A program made the position numbers and the translations under genes. The notes below the pieces were generated by a model that saw nothing but the letters and a program-made list of their open reading frames with translations, was not told where the DNA came from and did not search any database. From the NCBI GenBank assembly GCA_002633025.1, contig NMRB01000281.1, positions 85,367 to 149,366 of the forward strand: a stretch of 64,000 nt of DNA, written 5' to 3'. Positions within the stretch are counted from its first letter, which is position 1; the number at the start of each line of letters is the position of its first letter. Source of the DNA: Notospermus geniculatus. Lineage: Eukaryota; Nemertea; Pilidiophora; Heteronemertea; Lineidae. Below, piece by piece: positions 1 to 12,272 of the stretch.

Positions 1-185
1 ACCTACTCAGCGGTTGTCAGCGCGGCGTGCGTTTGAATTGAAGATTTTGAAGCGGAGTGTAGGCGCGGATCCAGGATTTTTGGCAGAGGGGGTCAGGCAT
101 CTCAGTAACACAACAAGCTTTATTTTTTTGCGGGTTTTTTGCTTATTGTCGCAAATTAATATTGAAAACAAACAATTGGTGGTGG

Positions 186-260
186 GACATTGCCACGTGG
201 TACACCAAAAATGTGTACTTTTACACATTTTTGGTGTAAATTTCGCCACGTGGTAATGTC
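186..260. repeat. Foldback hairpin, about 75 bp
   Basis: The outer arms read GACATTGCCACGTGG and its near-complement CCACGTGGTAATGTC. Inside them TACACCAAAAATGTG pairs with CACATTTTTGGTGTA. Nearly the whole stretch can fold into one hairpin, as in a small MITE or a solitary foldback. No clear target duplication is visible. Confidence 0.6.
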
Positions 261-878
261 AGTTACACGCGGCACATTTTTAAGGGAGAGCAGGGGTCAC
301 GCTCCCCCGTCTGTCCGCGCAGGCAATGGAGTAGCCGCTAACTTTGTCTGTCTTGGAACTGGAAGGGTGTTCCACTCAGTGATGCAGACAACTGAAGTCA
401 ATGTTCGTTCCGATGAAGTTGTCATCGCCTCAGCCGCAGTCCCACGGATGTGGCTATTAAGCGCTTCGCTCGGCTCCTTCAATAGACCTGACGAAGTTGA
501 CTTGACACCAGAACTTCAATTAAAATCAAAGAGGAGCCACTATAGGATACCGGTACCTCCAGGTGGACTGGGAATGAGAAGCTCTTAAATTTGGACTCGA
601 GAATTTTAACGCCAAGAATAGCATATGTTGTTATCTTCAGTTTATAAGTGACAAGAGTCGTCTCTGTATGCCGGTAGTTTTCTTTCTATTTATTGGTACT
701 TGATGAAAAATGAGAACATCACGGAAGAAATAGCCAGCAACACCGGTGTGACGTTTTCTAGTGTTCCCCACATCTCATGTTGCCGTATCTCACTTCATAC
801 ACCTGGCCGGTCGGAACTGCGTTCGCCCCCCCCCCCCCCCCCCACCGCGGGCTGCGGTTCGTAAGAACACCGAATCGG

Positions 879-1119
879 NNNNNNNNNNNNNNNNNNNNNN
901 NNNNNNNNNNNNNNNNNNNNNNNNNNNNNNNNNNNNNNNNNNNNNNNNNNNNNNNNNNNNNNNNNNNNNNNNNNNNNNNNNNNNNNNNNNNNNNNNNNNN
1001 NNNNNNNNNNNNNNNNNNNNNNNNNNNNNNNNNNNNNNNNNNNNNNNNNNNNNNNNNNNNNNNNNNNNNNNNNNNNNNNNNNNNNNNNNNNNNNNNNNNN
1101 NNNNNNNNNNNNNNNNNNN
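879..1119. other. Assembly gap (241 N)
   Basis: A run of unknown bases that starts shortly after a poly-C tract. Its length may be a placeholder. Confidence 0.98.
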
Positions 1120-1410
1120 TAGTCTCGCGCAGCCAGACCCTCGGTTGCGAGACCGAGGGTCTGGCCACAACGTCTAAAGCTTTTGTGATGCTGCTTTGCG
1201 CACGACTGCCCCGTCAATGGCGAGATCATTCCCGCCCGGCGGCATCGATCTTCGGCAAATTTCTCGATAAAGACGACACGACTGACCTGTGTATATCTCC
1301 TTTAGTGTCACTGATGGAGGATCAGATCATCAGTGCTGCGGGGAAAGACCTCCATGGTGCGATCTTGCTAAGCTTTGCTTCTGTCTGACTGAACTGAAGT
1401 TCGTTAGATA

Positions 1411-1590
1411 CAGCGCCGCCATTTTGCAATCTTCTGATCCCAATGACCAATCAGCATGGCTGTAAACAGCTGGATTCAAAATCGACCAATCAGCATCGGT
1501 ACCAGATTTTCGGTATTCGCGTAACAAAAATTGTTGAGGTTGGTCTCAGTCTCTGTAATGCTGCGCAGTTCGCGCATGCGTGAAAGAGAC
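1411..1590 (+). promoter_or_regulatory. TATA-less promoter of NR2C2AP
   Basis: Directly upstream of the NR2C2AP start codon region lie a YY1-like GCCGCCATTTTG (1415-1426), two CCAAT boxes in the repeated context GACCAATCAGCAT (CCAAT at 1447-1451 and 1486-1490), and an NRF1-like CGCGCATGCG (1571-1580). This combination is typical of animal housekeeping promoters without TATA. The transcription start is inferred to lie between about 1500 and 1880. Confidence 0.5.
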
Positions 1591-1884
1591 TGAGTGACTC
1601 AGTCTAAGATAGACCCGTTTCTGGTATATAGTCAATTACGACAGCAAACACAATCGTCAAAATGTAAAGTTAAAGAAAAAACTCTGAATTCAATATAGAT
1701 TCAATGATTATGCTAGATAGATGCTCTATCTGAGCTGTTTTATTTTGTTATTTTAAGAAACGAAGAAAAGAAAATTTTGGTGCCTAGACTGATTCTCTTC
1801 CCCCATAGCACTCCTCTATACGTAGTGGAGCGTCTGGAGGGCAGAAGACCAGTCTCCTGTGGTGTCGTAAACCTCTGGCACAAG

Positions 1885-2956
1885 ATGTCAGCCTCCATGA
1901 TCGAGAAAATTTCTTCATTCAGGTAAATAAAACACGTTTTCCTCCCCTTGAGTTAGTTAAAACCATTGAATTTGGCGGTAGCTTGAAAGAAAAACGTAAT
2001 GTAAACTTGATGTTATGGTGTTAGTGGGGGCTTTTTAGAAACTGGGCCATTTTGGCATTTATTTGCTGTGATTTTCCACACGTGTATATTGGCCCTATTT
2101 TCTGTACATCAATAGTACATGTAGCCCTACAAACTGCTGTGTGTACCTGACAAATAGGCTACCGGTAGTAGGAATACATTACAGTGATTCTTGACTGAAG
2201 TGTACAGGTACAAGCAACATTTAGCATTTTCCTATTCCAGGGTTAGCTCAGTTTTGAACAGAGATGTGAAACAGTTTGGCAAGAAACATCTTTTTGATGG
2301 AGACGAAGAAACCTGTTGGAATTCTGATCAAGTATGTACCAAATGTGTGATGACACCATACCTAATCCAAGCCAGTGATGGGAGGCAGCAGATAAGTGGG
2401 TCATTTGAGAGCCTCTAAGTCTATTTTGTAGCCGAGTGAATGACAGAAATTTTGAGTGGTCCTTAGTTTATTTCATCAATCAGAGATGGCACCACACTGC
2501 AAATGCCCATGCACACTGTAGTTAGAATGGACTTTCACCATGTTGTGTCATCATCTTATCTTCAGGGATCTCCCCAATGGATCCAAGTTGAGTTTAGGGA
2601 GCCAATCAGAGTTAAGCAGTTACACATTCAGTTCCAAGGAGGGTTCGCTGGCAAGGATTGTTGTATAGAAGGTGCTCAAACTAATGAAGAATTTACAAAA
2701 ATAGGCAACTTTTATCCAGAGGATGTCAATAGCACTCAAGTATCCTTTTGACATAATGTTAATTGCAGCTTTTTTGAGTCCCAAGTCAATTAAAGAGAGT
2801 TTTGCACCATGTTTTCCTTCATTCACTGCCCAGGTTTTTCCTGTGGAAAAGGAACAAATCATTTCTTTGCTGCGGATATCATTCACAAACAGCACGGACT
2901 TCTTTGGGCGGATTACAATCTACAAATTGGATATCATTGGCTTCAGTGCCAGCTGA
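1885..2956 (+). CDS. NR2C2AP: Nuclear receptor 2C2-associated protein, four exons
   Basis: The exons are 1885-1922, 2241-2331, 2566-2739 and 2834-2956 (TGA). All junctions are GT-AG and the splice phases agree. The joined product is 141 residues, close to the roughly 139 residues of vertebrate NR2C2AP. Recognisable family motifs are SRVSSVLNRD then QFGKKHLFDGDEETCWNSDQ (exons 1-2), SPQWIQVEF and LHIQFQGGF with NFYPED (exon 3), and TDFFGRITIYKLDIIG (exon 4). The fold is expected to be a small discoidin-like beta sandwich. In vertebrates the protein binds the orphan nuclear receptor TR4 (NR2C2) and represses its activity. That role is known of the family and inferred here. The start ATG is the only one in exon 1 that gives the full N-terminus, although an in-frame second Met follows four codons later. 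The gene is compact, with introns of about 95-320 bp. Confidence 0.93.
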
Positions 2957-3059
2957 TCAAAGTGATTTCTTCTGATCCTATACACTACTACCATATTTCT
3001 GTATATTCATGATATTGTATCAGTGTGTATATTACACATATATGTATAATTCTATTTCA

Positions 3060-3065
3060 AATAAA
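3060..3065 (+). terminator. Poly(A) signal AATAAA of NR2C2AP
   Basis: A canonical AATAAA about 100 bp after the NR2C2AP stop codon, in AT-rich sequence. This is the expected position for the 3' end of the transcript. Confidence 0.7.
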
Positions 3066-6000
3066 TCTTGATGTAAAGATAACAGTCTTGTCAGGTTAGT
3101 GTTCGCTGTGATGTGGTTTCATTCATAAGGCCCCTCTCCACAGAATATTGGTCACGGCAGTGAATACCCAGCATGTACCAGATGTGGATGGCACTAGTTT
3201 CATACAGGGGGTTAATTAGGCCATTTGAACTGTATGTGACATGTATTCCTTGATGAAGGTTTCTCCACAATTCTTCTTCACTGAATGAGAAATGTAGGGG
3301 AAAGGCAAGAAATGGAGTTCCAAGTCACACTGAGAAAGAATACTTTATTGAATAAACCTTACATTAGAAATTTAGTGGGGGGCTTTACATGCATAATGGT
3401 TTATACAAGCACCACAGAGACGTAAGCATACAATAATAAGAGTTATATTCATTAAGATATGCCTGACAGTTCATGGCCGATTCTGACTTGGTGGAACATC
3501 TGCCATGATTGTCACCAAGTTGGATCTTGAGGACCTCGGAAGAAATATATTCATGTACACTGTACTCATCGAATACTGCCCTCTATAATGCGTTCTGACA
3601 ACTGGCGGCCAGTTGATGATATTGAAAGATCTCTGTCACTAGGCTTTGTTCAGCAAAGTCTTCCGGGATGCGAGGGACGAGCGGATCTATTTAAAGTGCC
3701 ACTGTGTGAATGAGGTACGCCTTAGTATCCCTCCCCTCGCGGCGGAACCTGGAACCAACGTGATAAGGCTTGTCTCCTGTCCAACCCATACATAGCAAGT
3801 GGCAATACCGAGGCAAGACTGGTGCTATGTCGAAATGTTAGATCAACCTCGGCACCGGAAACGTACAGGGAAGATGCACGTATTAATATCAGACCTCCTG
3901 TACTGTCGAAGAAGGAAATGAAACACCTCACGAACAACTTAATATTTACGTGAGCGGTCGACGAAACATGTAATTGGTTACTGAATGGTGTGAAAGGAAT
4001 GTATGATTAAATGGGATTTTTGATTGAAAATATCGGGCAACTGCAGGTCTCAGCGAGCAATAACCATTCTCCCGAAGAAATAATGAATTGAAATGGGCGT
4101 TAAGTAATTTGAACATTTGATGAGGTGATTTACGGATGAAGATGACGCTTGATGACGTGACCATATGGATGAGACCCCTGATGATGAAGGTGATGATCGA
4201 GATAACATGATATGACACAACAGCTTCTCGACTGTTGCATTGCAACCTGTTGCTTGCGGCAAGGCCCAAGAAGACGGCCTTGCGAATGGAGGGGTTCGGC
4301 AACTGAACAGTCCGTTGTGTTGATGTTGATGGTGATGTCGATGATCGACATGGTGACGGAGATGATGATAATGATAATGACAGGAATGATACCATGGTTG
4401 ATTAAATGTGACCATCGGGAGCGGGGTCGATATTGTTGACAGTGATTATGATGAAAATGACTAAGGAATTTGATCATGATCTGATGATGTTAATTATGAT
4501 GTTTGATAGTGACGGCATCGGCGAGGTTGGTGCATAAGCCGAAGATGGATCAACATTGCCGTCGCTGCCAAAGGCCACGTCTCCGGCCCCGGTGGAATCA
4601 TGTTGGCTTATCCATTTATCATCTTTAGAAAACGACTCATACTGTCTTCGCGGTGTCTGCATCCAATAAAGAATCGTTGGTGGTGCGTTGGTACTGTCAT
4701 TGGCTTCTTTGGGAACAGTGATGATGATGCAGTAAGAGGTGGAGGTGAGGCAGGAGAGATACGACAATGGTGATGTTGAAAATGAATTGCTGATATGATT
4801 CTAATGGTGGCGCAGACGGTGATGAAACGGTAACTTGGTGGTAATGCTCGAGGAAACTGAGAGATAGTACTATGACGAAGCAAAATTGGTCTGTTTGAGG
4901 TGATTATGAGATGGTGATGCAGTGGCGTGATGATGGTTAATGGCGATGTGTGAAAAAGACTAAGTGGTATGGTGTATCCTCACTAGCCTTACGGCGGTGG
5001 TGGGTGATGGTGATGATGACGAGGATAGTGGCATTCGAAAACCTGATGATGTGTTGCTAGGCCAAGAAATCGTAGGCCTTAATGATGATGAATACGTTAA
5101 AGAATGATGAAGGCCGCGTTAGAAGCCTGCGATGATAATGATGACGAGGATGAGGATGATGATGACGTAATGATGATGACGGTAGATGATGGTTATGTTG
5201 ATGGTGAATGAGACAAAGATGACAAGATTTTGATGACGACCATGAGGACTTCAGCGATAACTGGTGACAAGACGGTTTCCTTTCTCGCAAAGCAATCGTG
5301 AAGGCAGCCACAAAAATAGTGTGCTGTGTCCGGCAACGACCCGAAGCAACCAATATCTTCTTGAAAGCAAGACTTGCCAGAATCAAACTGCAATAAATTT
5401 GCTTCTGGAACAAAGTTGATAAGTAGAGTACTTGCCTAGTTACAGTGGACAGGCAACGCGCCACGATAATTGCTGACGATAAAAGTTACTTTTACGAGAA
5501 AGAAATGTTGTGATGCGTGCTGCGGGCTTTTGGAACTATTTGCTGATATCCATCATCCGCCAGTTAATGTAGCGAAATTGTCGCCAACAGTAAGGACAGA
5601 AGATTTATTCTTGCTGAGTGTTTATACCTCATGGGTTATCATTTAGACTCGTTAATGCATCATCGTTCTTCTGCAAGTTGACTGGATGGACCCAGACTAT
5701 CAGCCTGGGGACGGCTGAACATCATGACAAATACTTTCAGTTGTGCTGTCATGTGGTTCTTTGAATGCCTTTGCTAATCAGTGCTTGACAATGTCTTTGT
5801 TATTCACGGCAAGCTAGATAGTTATGCTTAATCGTTTTACCAAATCATTGTCTTCAATTTGTAGGTGGAGAAAACTCCCATAGGCCTACCATAGCGGCAG
5901 GAAGGGAAGTCTCCTCGGAGGCAGGACCAGAGTATGAAGGCGCAGTGTTCCTCAAAAGATTAAATAGCCGAACACAACTATTAGACAGTGGCTTTTGTAG

Positions 6001-6435
6001 TGAATGCATTTGTTTCCTTGGCTACCATTCGGTAAAGAATGTATGAATAAAACCATTTCAAATATTTATGGTTCAGAACGATCTGAATTATAGCAAAAAT
6101 AGATAAATACGTTAGCGTTATAAAGAGCAGTCTTTGATTATAGTGAATAAGATGTAAAAAGACTGTGGGGCAATGGAGGAAAAAACACCAGCAGGCGAAG
6201 CGGTGCGTGGTTCGCAGATAAGAAACGCTAATGACTAATTCCACAGGAAAGGATGCATCTTCGTGTACGAAAAATGTAACTACTGTAAAGACGGGTGTGT
6301 CGAGTCCGTTGCGTGGTTACATCGTGTTGTATATTCATTAAGTGTCTTGTGTCAAGAACACAAACCGAAAAGCTGCGGTACATCATCTGACTGAAGGTCA
6401 GACAAATGTTGATGTAGGACTATTAGCCTACGTCT
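3066..6435. other. Intergenic, largely low-complexity GAT-rich
   Basis: No gene is recognised. From about 4130 to 5230 the sequence is a degenerate trinucleotide-like tract rich in GATGATG / TGATGA, and this explains the overlapping open frames rich in His, Ser or Met on both strands. The remaining sequence (3066-4130 and 5230-6435) shows no domain, RNA gene or clear foldback. Confidence 0.6.
4130..5230. repeat. Degenerate GAT/ATG trinucleotide-rich tract
   Basis: Short runs such as GATGATGATGACG recur throughout, separated by non-repeat sequence, most densely at 4330-4390 and 5130-5210. It looks like an old, interrupted microsatellite. Open frames here give biased peptides and are not counted as genes. 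Confidence 0.65.
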
Positions 6436-6441
6436 TTTATT
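6436..6441 (-). terminator. Poly(A) signal (TTTATT on + strand) of the GPCR gene
   Basis: AATAAA on the minus strand, about 165 bp beyond the stop codon of the GPCR gene. It is a plausible 3' end signal. No competing signal is closer to the stop. Confidence 0.45.
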
Positions 6442-6606
6442 CTCTTCAGAAATGTACTGGCAAAATGAAATAATGTCGACTATAACAGAATCGGAATCGG
6501 ACCACGCACCAAGACGTGACAAACCCATCTATACAGTAGACTAACGAGGTCCACCGAAGTCTGATTCATTGGAATCATGTCACATTTTGTCTGATCAGGC
6601 AGTTTA

Positions 6607-9600
6607 TCACCTCATCGGGACAGTACAGTGGTTGTGTGTCGGCTTCTTAGCGCAGCAGTTACGACAACCAAATGTCAAAGTATCCCGCATGAAAAAACGA
6701 AGGTTTTTGTGGAGTAGGAAATATATAATAGGATCGGCAGCACTGTGAGTGTGTCCTAACCAGAGGGTGAACGGGAGAATCTGTAATCCAATGTTGTTCT
6801 GAAGAATATCAAATGTTAAAGAGCTAATATTGTACGGCAACCAGCAGATTATGAACGCCATCACAAGAACAATCAGCATGCGAACAACTCGCCTGCTGCT
6901 GCTCTTCCGCGCCGGATTGCTCTGGCGTTTGTCGGCGGAAATGACGTAATGACCAATCATCAGGTAGCTGCAACCTACGGCGACACTCGGTAAAGCGTAG
7001 ACGACAATCAGGAGAAATATCACATAAATAACGCGGTGAGAAGGCTCCGCCCAGTCCTCCACACAAAATTTTGCAGTCACCATGGGTATCTCGACACTTT
7101 TGACTGTCCTGACGTATAATACTGGTGCGATGAATATACAAGGTAGGACCCATATCACCACCAACGTCTTTGCTGCGCTCCCCCATGTTGTTAGACGCCG
7201 GATGTGACGTGGTTGTTTGGCTGCGAGGAGCCTGTCGATGCTCATGATGGAGAGTGTGAAGACGCTTGCTGTTACCGAGACACCTGCAAAGAAAGGAAGA
7301 ACAAATGTAGAGCTATACTTCAGGCGCTGCTCGTGATTGCCGCAAACTCACCGCAAGTCCGTCGCCGACCAAAATCGCAAAGGTGGATCCCCCGCTTTTA
7401 TGGGCAAATTACCACTGTTTGGTTTCCACACGGCTTACGCCGATCAGACGATGACACAAACAAATGCCCATACTTTTCTATATGGTTGATTTTCCCACGG
7501 ATAGCCAACTCACGCGAGAAAAGCATCTGGAGCAGCGCCTTATTGTCAGATCAACTTTTATCGGAGTTACTGGTGTTTGGCTTCCTTGGAACGCCCTCTG
7601 AAGGCCATGGCCATCAGTTCGTGGTTTCTATTTTCACCTCATTTCGTGGTCGCGCTTTATAAGGGCTCTAAGTACAAACAAGACCCTAAATTAGGTGTCA
7701 ATGGCCCGACTGAACTGAATATGAAGTAAGCGACCATCTCCTCCTCTCCCCTCATCCCCTTTCTACATTTTAAAGTGCAGACAAAATCCACCATCACTAA
7801 TTGTTGATTTCGTATGCCTCTCTCTCATCGCTTGGGGACGTGACTTCGATGTCTATGAGAACGGACCTATTTACTATCGCTTCAAAGTGGCCATCCTTAC
7901 TGAACTGTGGAAAATGATGGTAATTTGCAAGCGAGGTGTGTATGGTGGACGTGCCTAGAGCGAGAGAGTGACGGCAGAGTTGGCCTTCTAGCATCAGCTT
8001 CAAGATGGAGCCATGCCGCACTCAGTCCGGCTCTGCCACTCCATGCCCTACCTTCAACAAACTTCGCCCACTTATCGTCAACGCGGCCTTTGACTCCGTT
8101 TACTTTCAAAACCGGTGTAATATGCCTCAGTGTTCCCGTTTCTCAGTGTTGCCCCTTATATGGGGTACACCGTGAAACTGACAGATTTGCTCGATGTTCC
8201 CGTATGGTAAAGTCATGGTGTCTCTGAGCTGTCCTTTGTACGGAAACATGAGATAAGGGAACACTGGAAAATATTACACCGGTGCATACTCGTCTACAAT
8301 CATCAACCCCGAGAACCAGGACCAATCTTCGTGAACGTACCTTAATGAGAGCATTTCATATTTAGACAGCTGTTCACTTGACGAAAGTAATGCTCCTAAT
8401 TGAGAAACAATTGAACGGTAAACCTTTGATCCTCCCGATCCATTTATAACGACTGAGCATCTGCTGCTCTGGGCGAGAGGTGGGTCGTAATGACGGAGAC
8501 AAAAGGTCGAACGTCTCTCATCCAAGAACATGTACCGGTTGACATAATCACAAGTACAATTTAGCGTCTCCTTAACCTCGCATATCAAAGTTGTTATTAC
8601 TTGATCCTGAACCATGATCAAGACTTGTTTATTCCGCTTCTAAGTCATCTAAAATGAGACCTCGTCTCGACCAGAAGCCATTCAGGGAATTAATTGAATA
8701 TCATTTCGAATGTTATTTCAGGAGGAAGCAGCTGATATGAATTCAAAGAGCGAGCGAGTCTGCATTAGTCCAATGTGCAACTGAGGGGACGGTACCGGTA
8801 AAAGGGCGGGATGGTGACCGACGCCGTCTCTTGACTGGTGCCGCTCCGCTCCCGCGGCGCTACTGTCCGTTTGTTGTGGAGCGAACGCCGCGGTAAAGAC
8901 GTGAACCAGTCTGCCCCGTCTCGGTACCGGAAAAAGGACAGAAGCCAGTCCATTAGCGGCATGCCGGGCAGGCTGTATGCATCAGGAGAGCACATGCAAG
9001 AATAGACCGTCAGGAAGCTTGGCGTTCTTGTCACCACTTTGTACTCTCGACTGACTTGAAGGAGTAACCAAGCCGTGAAGGTGGCGCTCCTTGGTTTCTC
9101 GGAACACGAGAATGGGTGCTTTGAAATCGACTTTGATACAAGAAAGTGGCGTGTAAAAACCCCTCTGGCCATACTGAAAAAGAACATCTACCTGTGACAT
9201 TGTCAGGAGTTTCTTTGAAAGGCTGCTGCCATTTGCTGGTAAATGAACAACCAAATATACCTGACATCAAGTGTTAAAGCCGGTATCGGGCTTCAAAGGC
9301 GTCGCATGTGTTCTTGGAACAAAGGTCGCCTGGTCTACAAGAGTATCATTAGGACATGTAAGACCATAAACGTAACTTCAAAGATGCTGCAAGCAGTCTC
9401 TGAAAAAATCACGGTTGCGACATCGCCACAGAAAAATGAGTCTGGCAAAAGGCTGCCACACCTTTAGCTAGTTTCGCCTTTGTCCCAGCATGTGTTGCGA
9501 TGTTTTTTATCGTTCTTCTGTCAAAGAATTGATAGAGAGCTCACGGAGATGACATGTGATTGTCTTGCCTGTATAAAGCCTATTTTGAGCAGCTCGGTCG

Positions 9601-10190
9601 ACGGTTGGAAAGCCAACAGTAGGCCTACACTAGGCGATCGGTGGCGAGTAATCGTTTGGGATATCACCCAGTGTGGCACACCTGCGTCAGCTCCAAAAAT
9701 GTTCAGTGTCCGGCCTATTGAAGACAGCCAAGCAAGGAAAGCATGTTGAACTCGCTAATGATCTTAAGACCGTCATATCATTATCTTTATACTCACCTTG
9801 AAGGAAAGCTGACAACTTACACAACCATTCTCCATAAATCCACAGCCGATATAAAGTCATACCGACCTGCGGTGGCATACACACAATCGTCACCGCAATG
9901 TCAGCACACGCTAGGTTTGCCAAAAAGACGTTTTTTACCGTTCGTAACTCACGATTATTCAGAATAACATACAGCGTCAACAAGTTACCACAGAATGCAA
10001 ATATGAATGTTGGGATATATAAAGCAGTTAGAATCCGAGCTTTGGGATCGTGTACAGCCGTGAGGTTCTTTTGGAATTCTCGCAGAATCTCGTTCGCCCC
10101 CGTGAAGTTGAACAAAGATGGCGTCTTCGACAAATTTGAAAGATGAAGGAATGTCTCCTGAGCCTCTAAGTAGTCACGGAATTGTTCCAT
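6607..10190 (-). CDS. Rhodopsin-class neuropeptide-type GPCR, two coding exons
   Basis: The exons on the minus strand are 10190-9797 and 7283-6607 (TGA). The CAAG|gtgagt donor and tttgcag|GTG acceptor join in phase 1 to give a 356-residue receptor. An extracellular N-terminus has sequons at N19, N28 and N42. Visible landmarks are GN in TM1 (N69), LACAD in TM2 (D97), W117 and C124 before TM3, SIDR at the end of TM3 (D148-R149), a Trp/Pro TM4, FCVEDW in loop 2, CWLP in TM6 and DPIIY (not NPIIY) in TM7. A cysteine-containing short tail follows. The intron falls inside TM3, a location seen in several peptide-receptor groups. The general look is of the NPFF/QRFP/orexin/tachykinin-like peptide receptors. 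The ligand cannot be assigned. Signalling through a heterotrimeric G protein at the plasma membrane is inferred from the family. Confidence 0.9.
7284..9796 (-). other. Intron of the GPCR gene
   Basis: A 2.5-kb intron. It contains one MITE-like element at 8111-8283 on either strand. Several open frames of 60-140 codons occur, but none shows a domain or matches the receptor, and I take them as chance. Confidence 0.7.
8111..8283. mobile_element. MITE-like element, ACCGGTGTAA family, copy 1
   Basis: The ends are inverted: ACCGGTGTAATATG at the left and TATTACACCGGT at the right, followed inward by AGTGTTCCC and its complement. A second copy at 44270-44449 shares the ends and the interior order (CCCCTTATATGGGG-like core, AAAGTCATGGT). 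There is no coding capacity. It is probably a non-autonomous DNA transposon. Confidence 0.7.
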
Positions 10191-10206
10191 AATGGTTCAT
10201 CATGAG

Positions 10207-10220
10207 CCTGAAAAAACGAA
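10207..10220 (-). promoter_or_regulatory. Splice acceptor upstream of the GPCR start codon
   Basis: On the minus strand a T-rich tract ending in CAG (positions 10210-10208) precedes the exon that carries the start codon, with 17 nt of leader between them. It implies at least one non-coding 5' exon farther upstream (above 10.2 kb), so the promoter is not next to the ATG. Confidence 0.5.
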
Positions 10221-10625
10221 AATGGATGTTAGCATTCTTTCTGCGATGACCTTGTATGTTTCACAGATTTGTTCTGAAAGGGTCAACAGCGTAAAAGCCG
10301 GCTCTCTTCATTAAAAGCTGAACACAAGATGCGTTACTTTGGCATTGTATTTGATGTTGCCTTTCAATTCATCGCCTGAAGTTGGTGTCAAACTGTACCC
10401 TTCCTAGACAGATCAACAAAATACAAATTACCCAAATAAAAGCTAGTATCCACCGAGGGATCATTTCCGACAAATATTCGGCAATATACATTACAATGAC
10501 GATACGAATCTCACAAAAGAGAAATCCCCATCCTAGTGTGTGATTTAACAATCTTTCTTCTCCAATGACTGCCTTGGGGATGCAGTCTTACTCTTCTCTT
10601 TGTTACATATGAAACCATTGCCGCT

Positions 10626-10807
10626 AGTATATAGGCTCTGAAGGGGGTCAGATGGAAGACCAGAAAATCGCTACTGCGGCGGCCAAAACACTAAAATTTT
10701 AGCACTTTTTCAAGGAACCTTGAAAAAGTGCTAAAATTTTAGTGTTTTGGCCGCCGCAGTAGCGATTTTCTGGTCTTCCATCTGACCCCCTTCAGAGCCT
10801 ATATACT
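10626..10807. mobile_element. Perfect 182-bp palindrome with target duplication
   Basis: Two 90-bp arms are exact reverse complements around a 2-bp spacer (10716-10717). The element is flanked by the direct repeat GCCGCT at 10620-10625 and 10808-10813, which becomes TGCCGCT if one terminal base is assigned to the flank. Perfect arms and an intact duplication mean a young insertion or active arm homogenisation. There is no coding capacity. Confidence 0.85.
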
Positions 10808-12272
10808 GCCGCTGTCGTTGACAGTACGCTTCTTACAAAAGTAATACTAATTTCTTATCTCTTTCTCTAATGGAGTTAGTGAAGCTTTGAACCTGCTCGC
10901 AGATGCTGAGGATCTGAATCACCTTCGAGAAGATTGAACAATGATAGAAATAGATAGATTGTTTCACGTTGATGCCACCGCACACGCATCCTCTCAATAC
11001 TGGGTCTTTAAGACATCTCATCCGTTGTATTTTTTCTGTGGAGGCAATACAACCGAGTTAAATGAAATGAATCTCAGGATATGGATGTAGGACGAGTTTA
11101 GCCTGCCATTGTAGCGAAGCTGTCGACGATATCGGTTGCTCTGCGCAAGATCAGAGAAGCGACAACGCAGGACCATATTTAAAGGGGGCGAGGGTGGGCA
11201 GTTGTCCCCCAGAGCAAACCAAAAAACGTGATTTTCTTGCGGATTTTGGGCAAAAAACGGCAAAAAGAGGTCTTCTGCCCCCTGAGAGGTTTCTGCCCCC
11301 CCCCCCGGACCAAAAAGTTAAATACGACCCTGCAAGGTTACCAGCAACTTTTCGTCTTCGAGACCTTGCTGTTTCTCTTTCTCGGGGAAATCATTGCAGA
11401 TTCTTTGCGCAACTTCAGAGAAGACAGCGTTCAGCAACCATTCGGTTTCGAAACACAAGTTGTCGCATATTTTACGGTGATCTTCGCCTGACGCCAGTCA
11501 TTGTATCGCCGACAGCCTGGTTCCCGTCGCTCTCACTACGAGATCTCGCGATATTTGGATAGGCTCTCTCCGCTACGGCAGTAGACGAGAATCCCACCCT
11601 GTGTGATGTTCAGGTGCGCGATGACTGGGAACGAGGCTATATCGCCGAGGCACCTGCGACGTTGTTTGCCGGAAGGAAACTCATAATGCTCAATACATAC
11701 TGAACCCAGAAACCTCTGAGCGTCTTCACGAAGATGATTTTAAACATGGACATTAGCGACGATGCATGAAAATGATAAAAGTCTACGATGACAAAGATGA
11801 AATAGAACCGCGAGTGGAACTCAGCATCAGTTCCCGATGGCAGTATTTACTTTTCGGGACGAATTTTCAATATTTTTTTACAGGATGAAGATTCAACAAT
11901 GGAAGCAGACAAATCAGTTTTTGCAATCCTTTTAACATTTTATTTTTGGATGAATTCAATACACGCCATGTCTCGTGTATGTTGATTTCCTCCATGAATT
12001 CTTGCCTGACTCCCCAAAGCAATACTGGTCGACGGCGTATGTGAACATTTTTTGAAGCTTTTCAGATCTCCTGGGTAACTGAAAGCTACAAAAATGGCCG
12101 GAGGTACATTATTTAGAAATTTCTCTTGAAAAATATGCTGGTTCATCTGTTGTCATAGGACAAACAAGTGAGGGAAAGGTTTTTAAATCAGCGACGTTTA
12201 AATGCGTTTTCAACAGGGAAATCGCATCAAGACTGAGCACATAAGGCACAAGTTTTTCTGCCTTCGAGTGTA

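Larger units (their letters stand above)
1..1410. other. Intergenic, contains hairpin, poly-C and assembly gap
   Basis: I see no supportable gene here. The start (about 63-80) carries a GCGCGGATCCAGGATTT motif that resembles the ends of the repeat at 43.5 kb. A hairpin lies at 186-260. A long C tract at about 826-843 precedes an N run at 879-1119 and probably explains the gap. A 32-bp palindrome (1133-1164, 13-bp arms around a 6-bp loop) follows the gap. Open frames that cross the N run are artefacts. Confidence 0.7.

Noticed and set aside
758-1388. Several open frames of 126-203 codons on both strands
   Set aside because: They cross the run of N, which is read as X without stops. The sequence itself does not support them.
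3946-5464. Overlapping open frames rich in His, Ser and Ile
   Set aside because: They come from the GAT-rich low-complexity tract, have no domains, and overlap each other in several frames.
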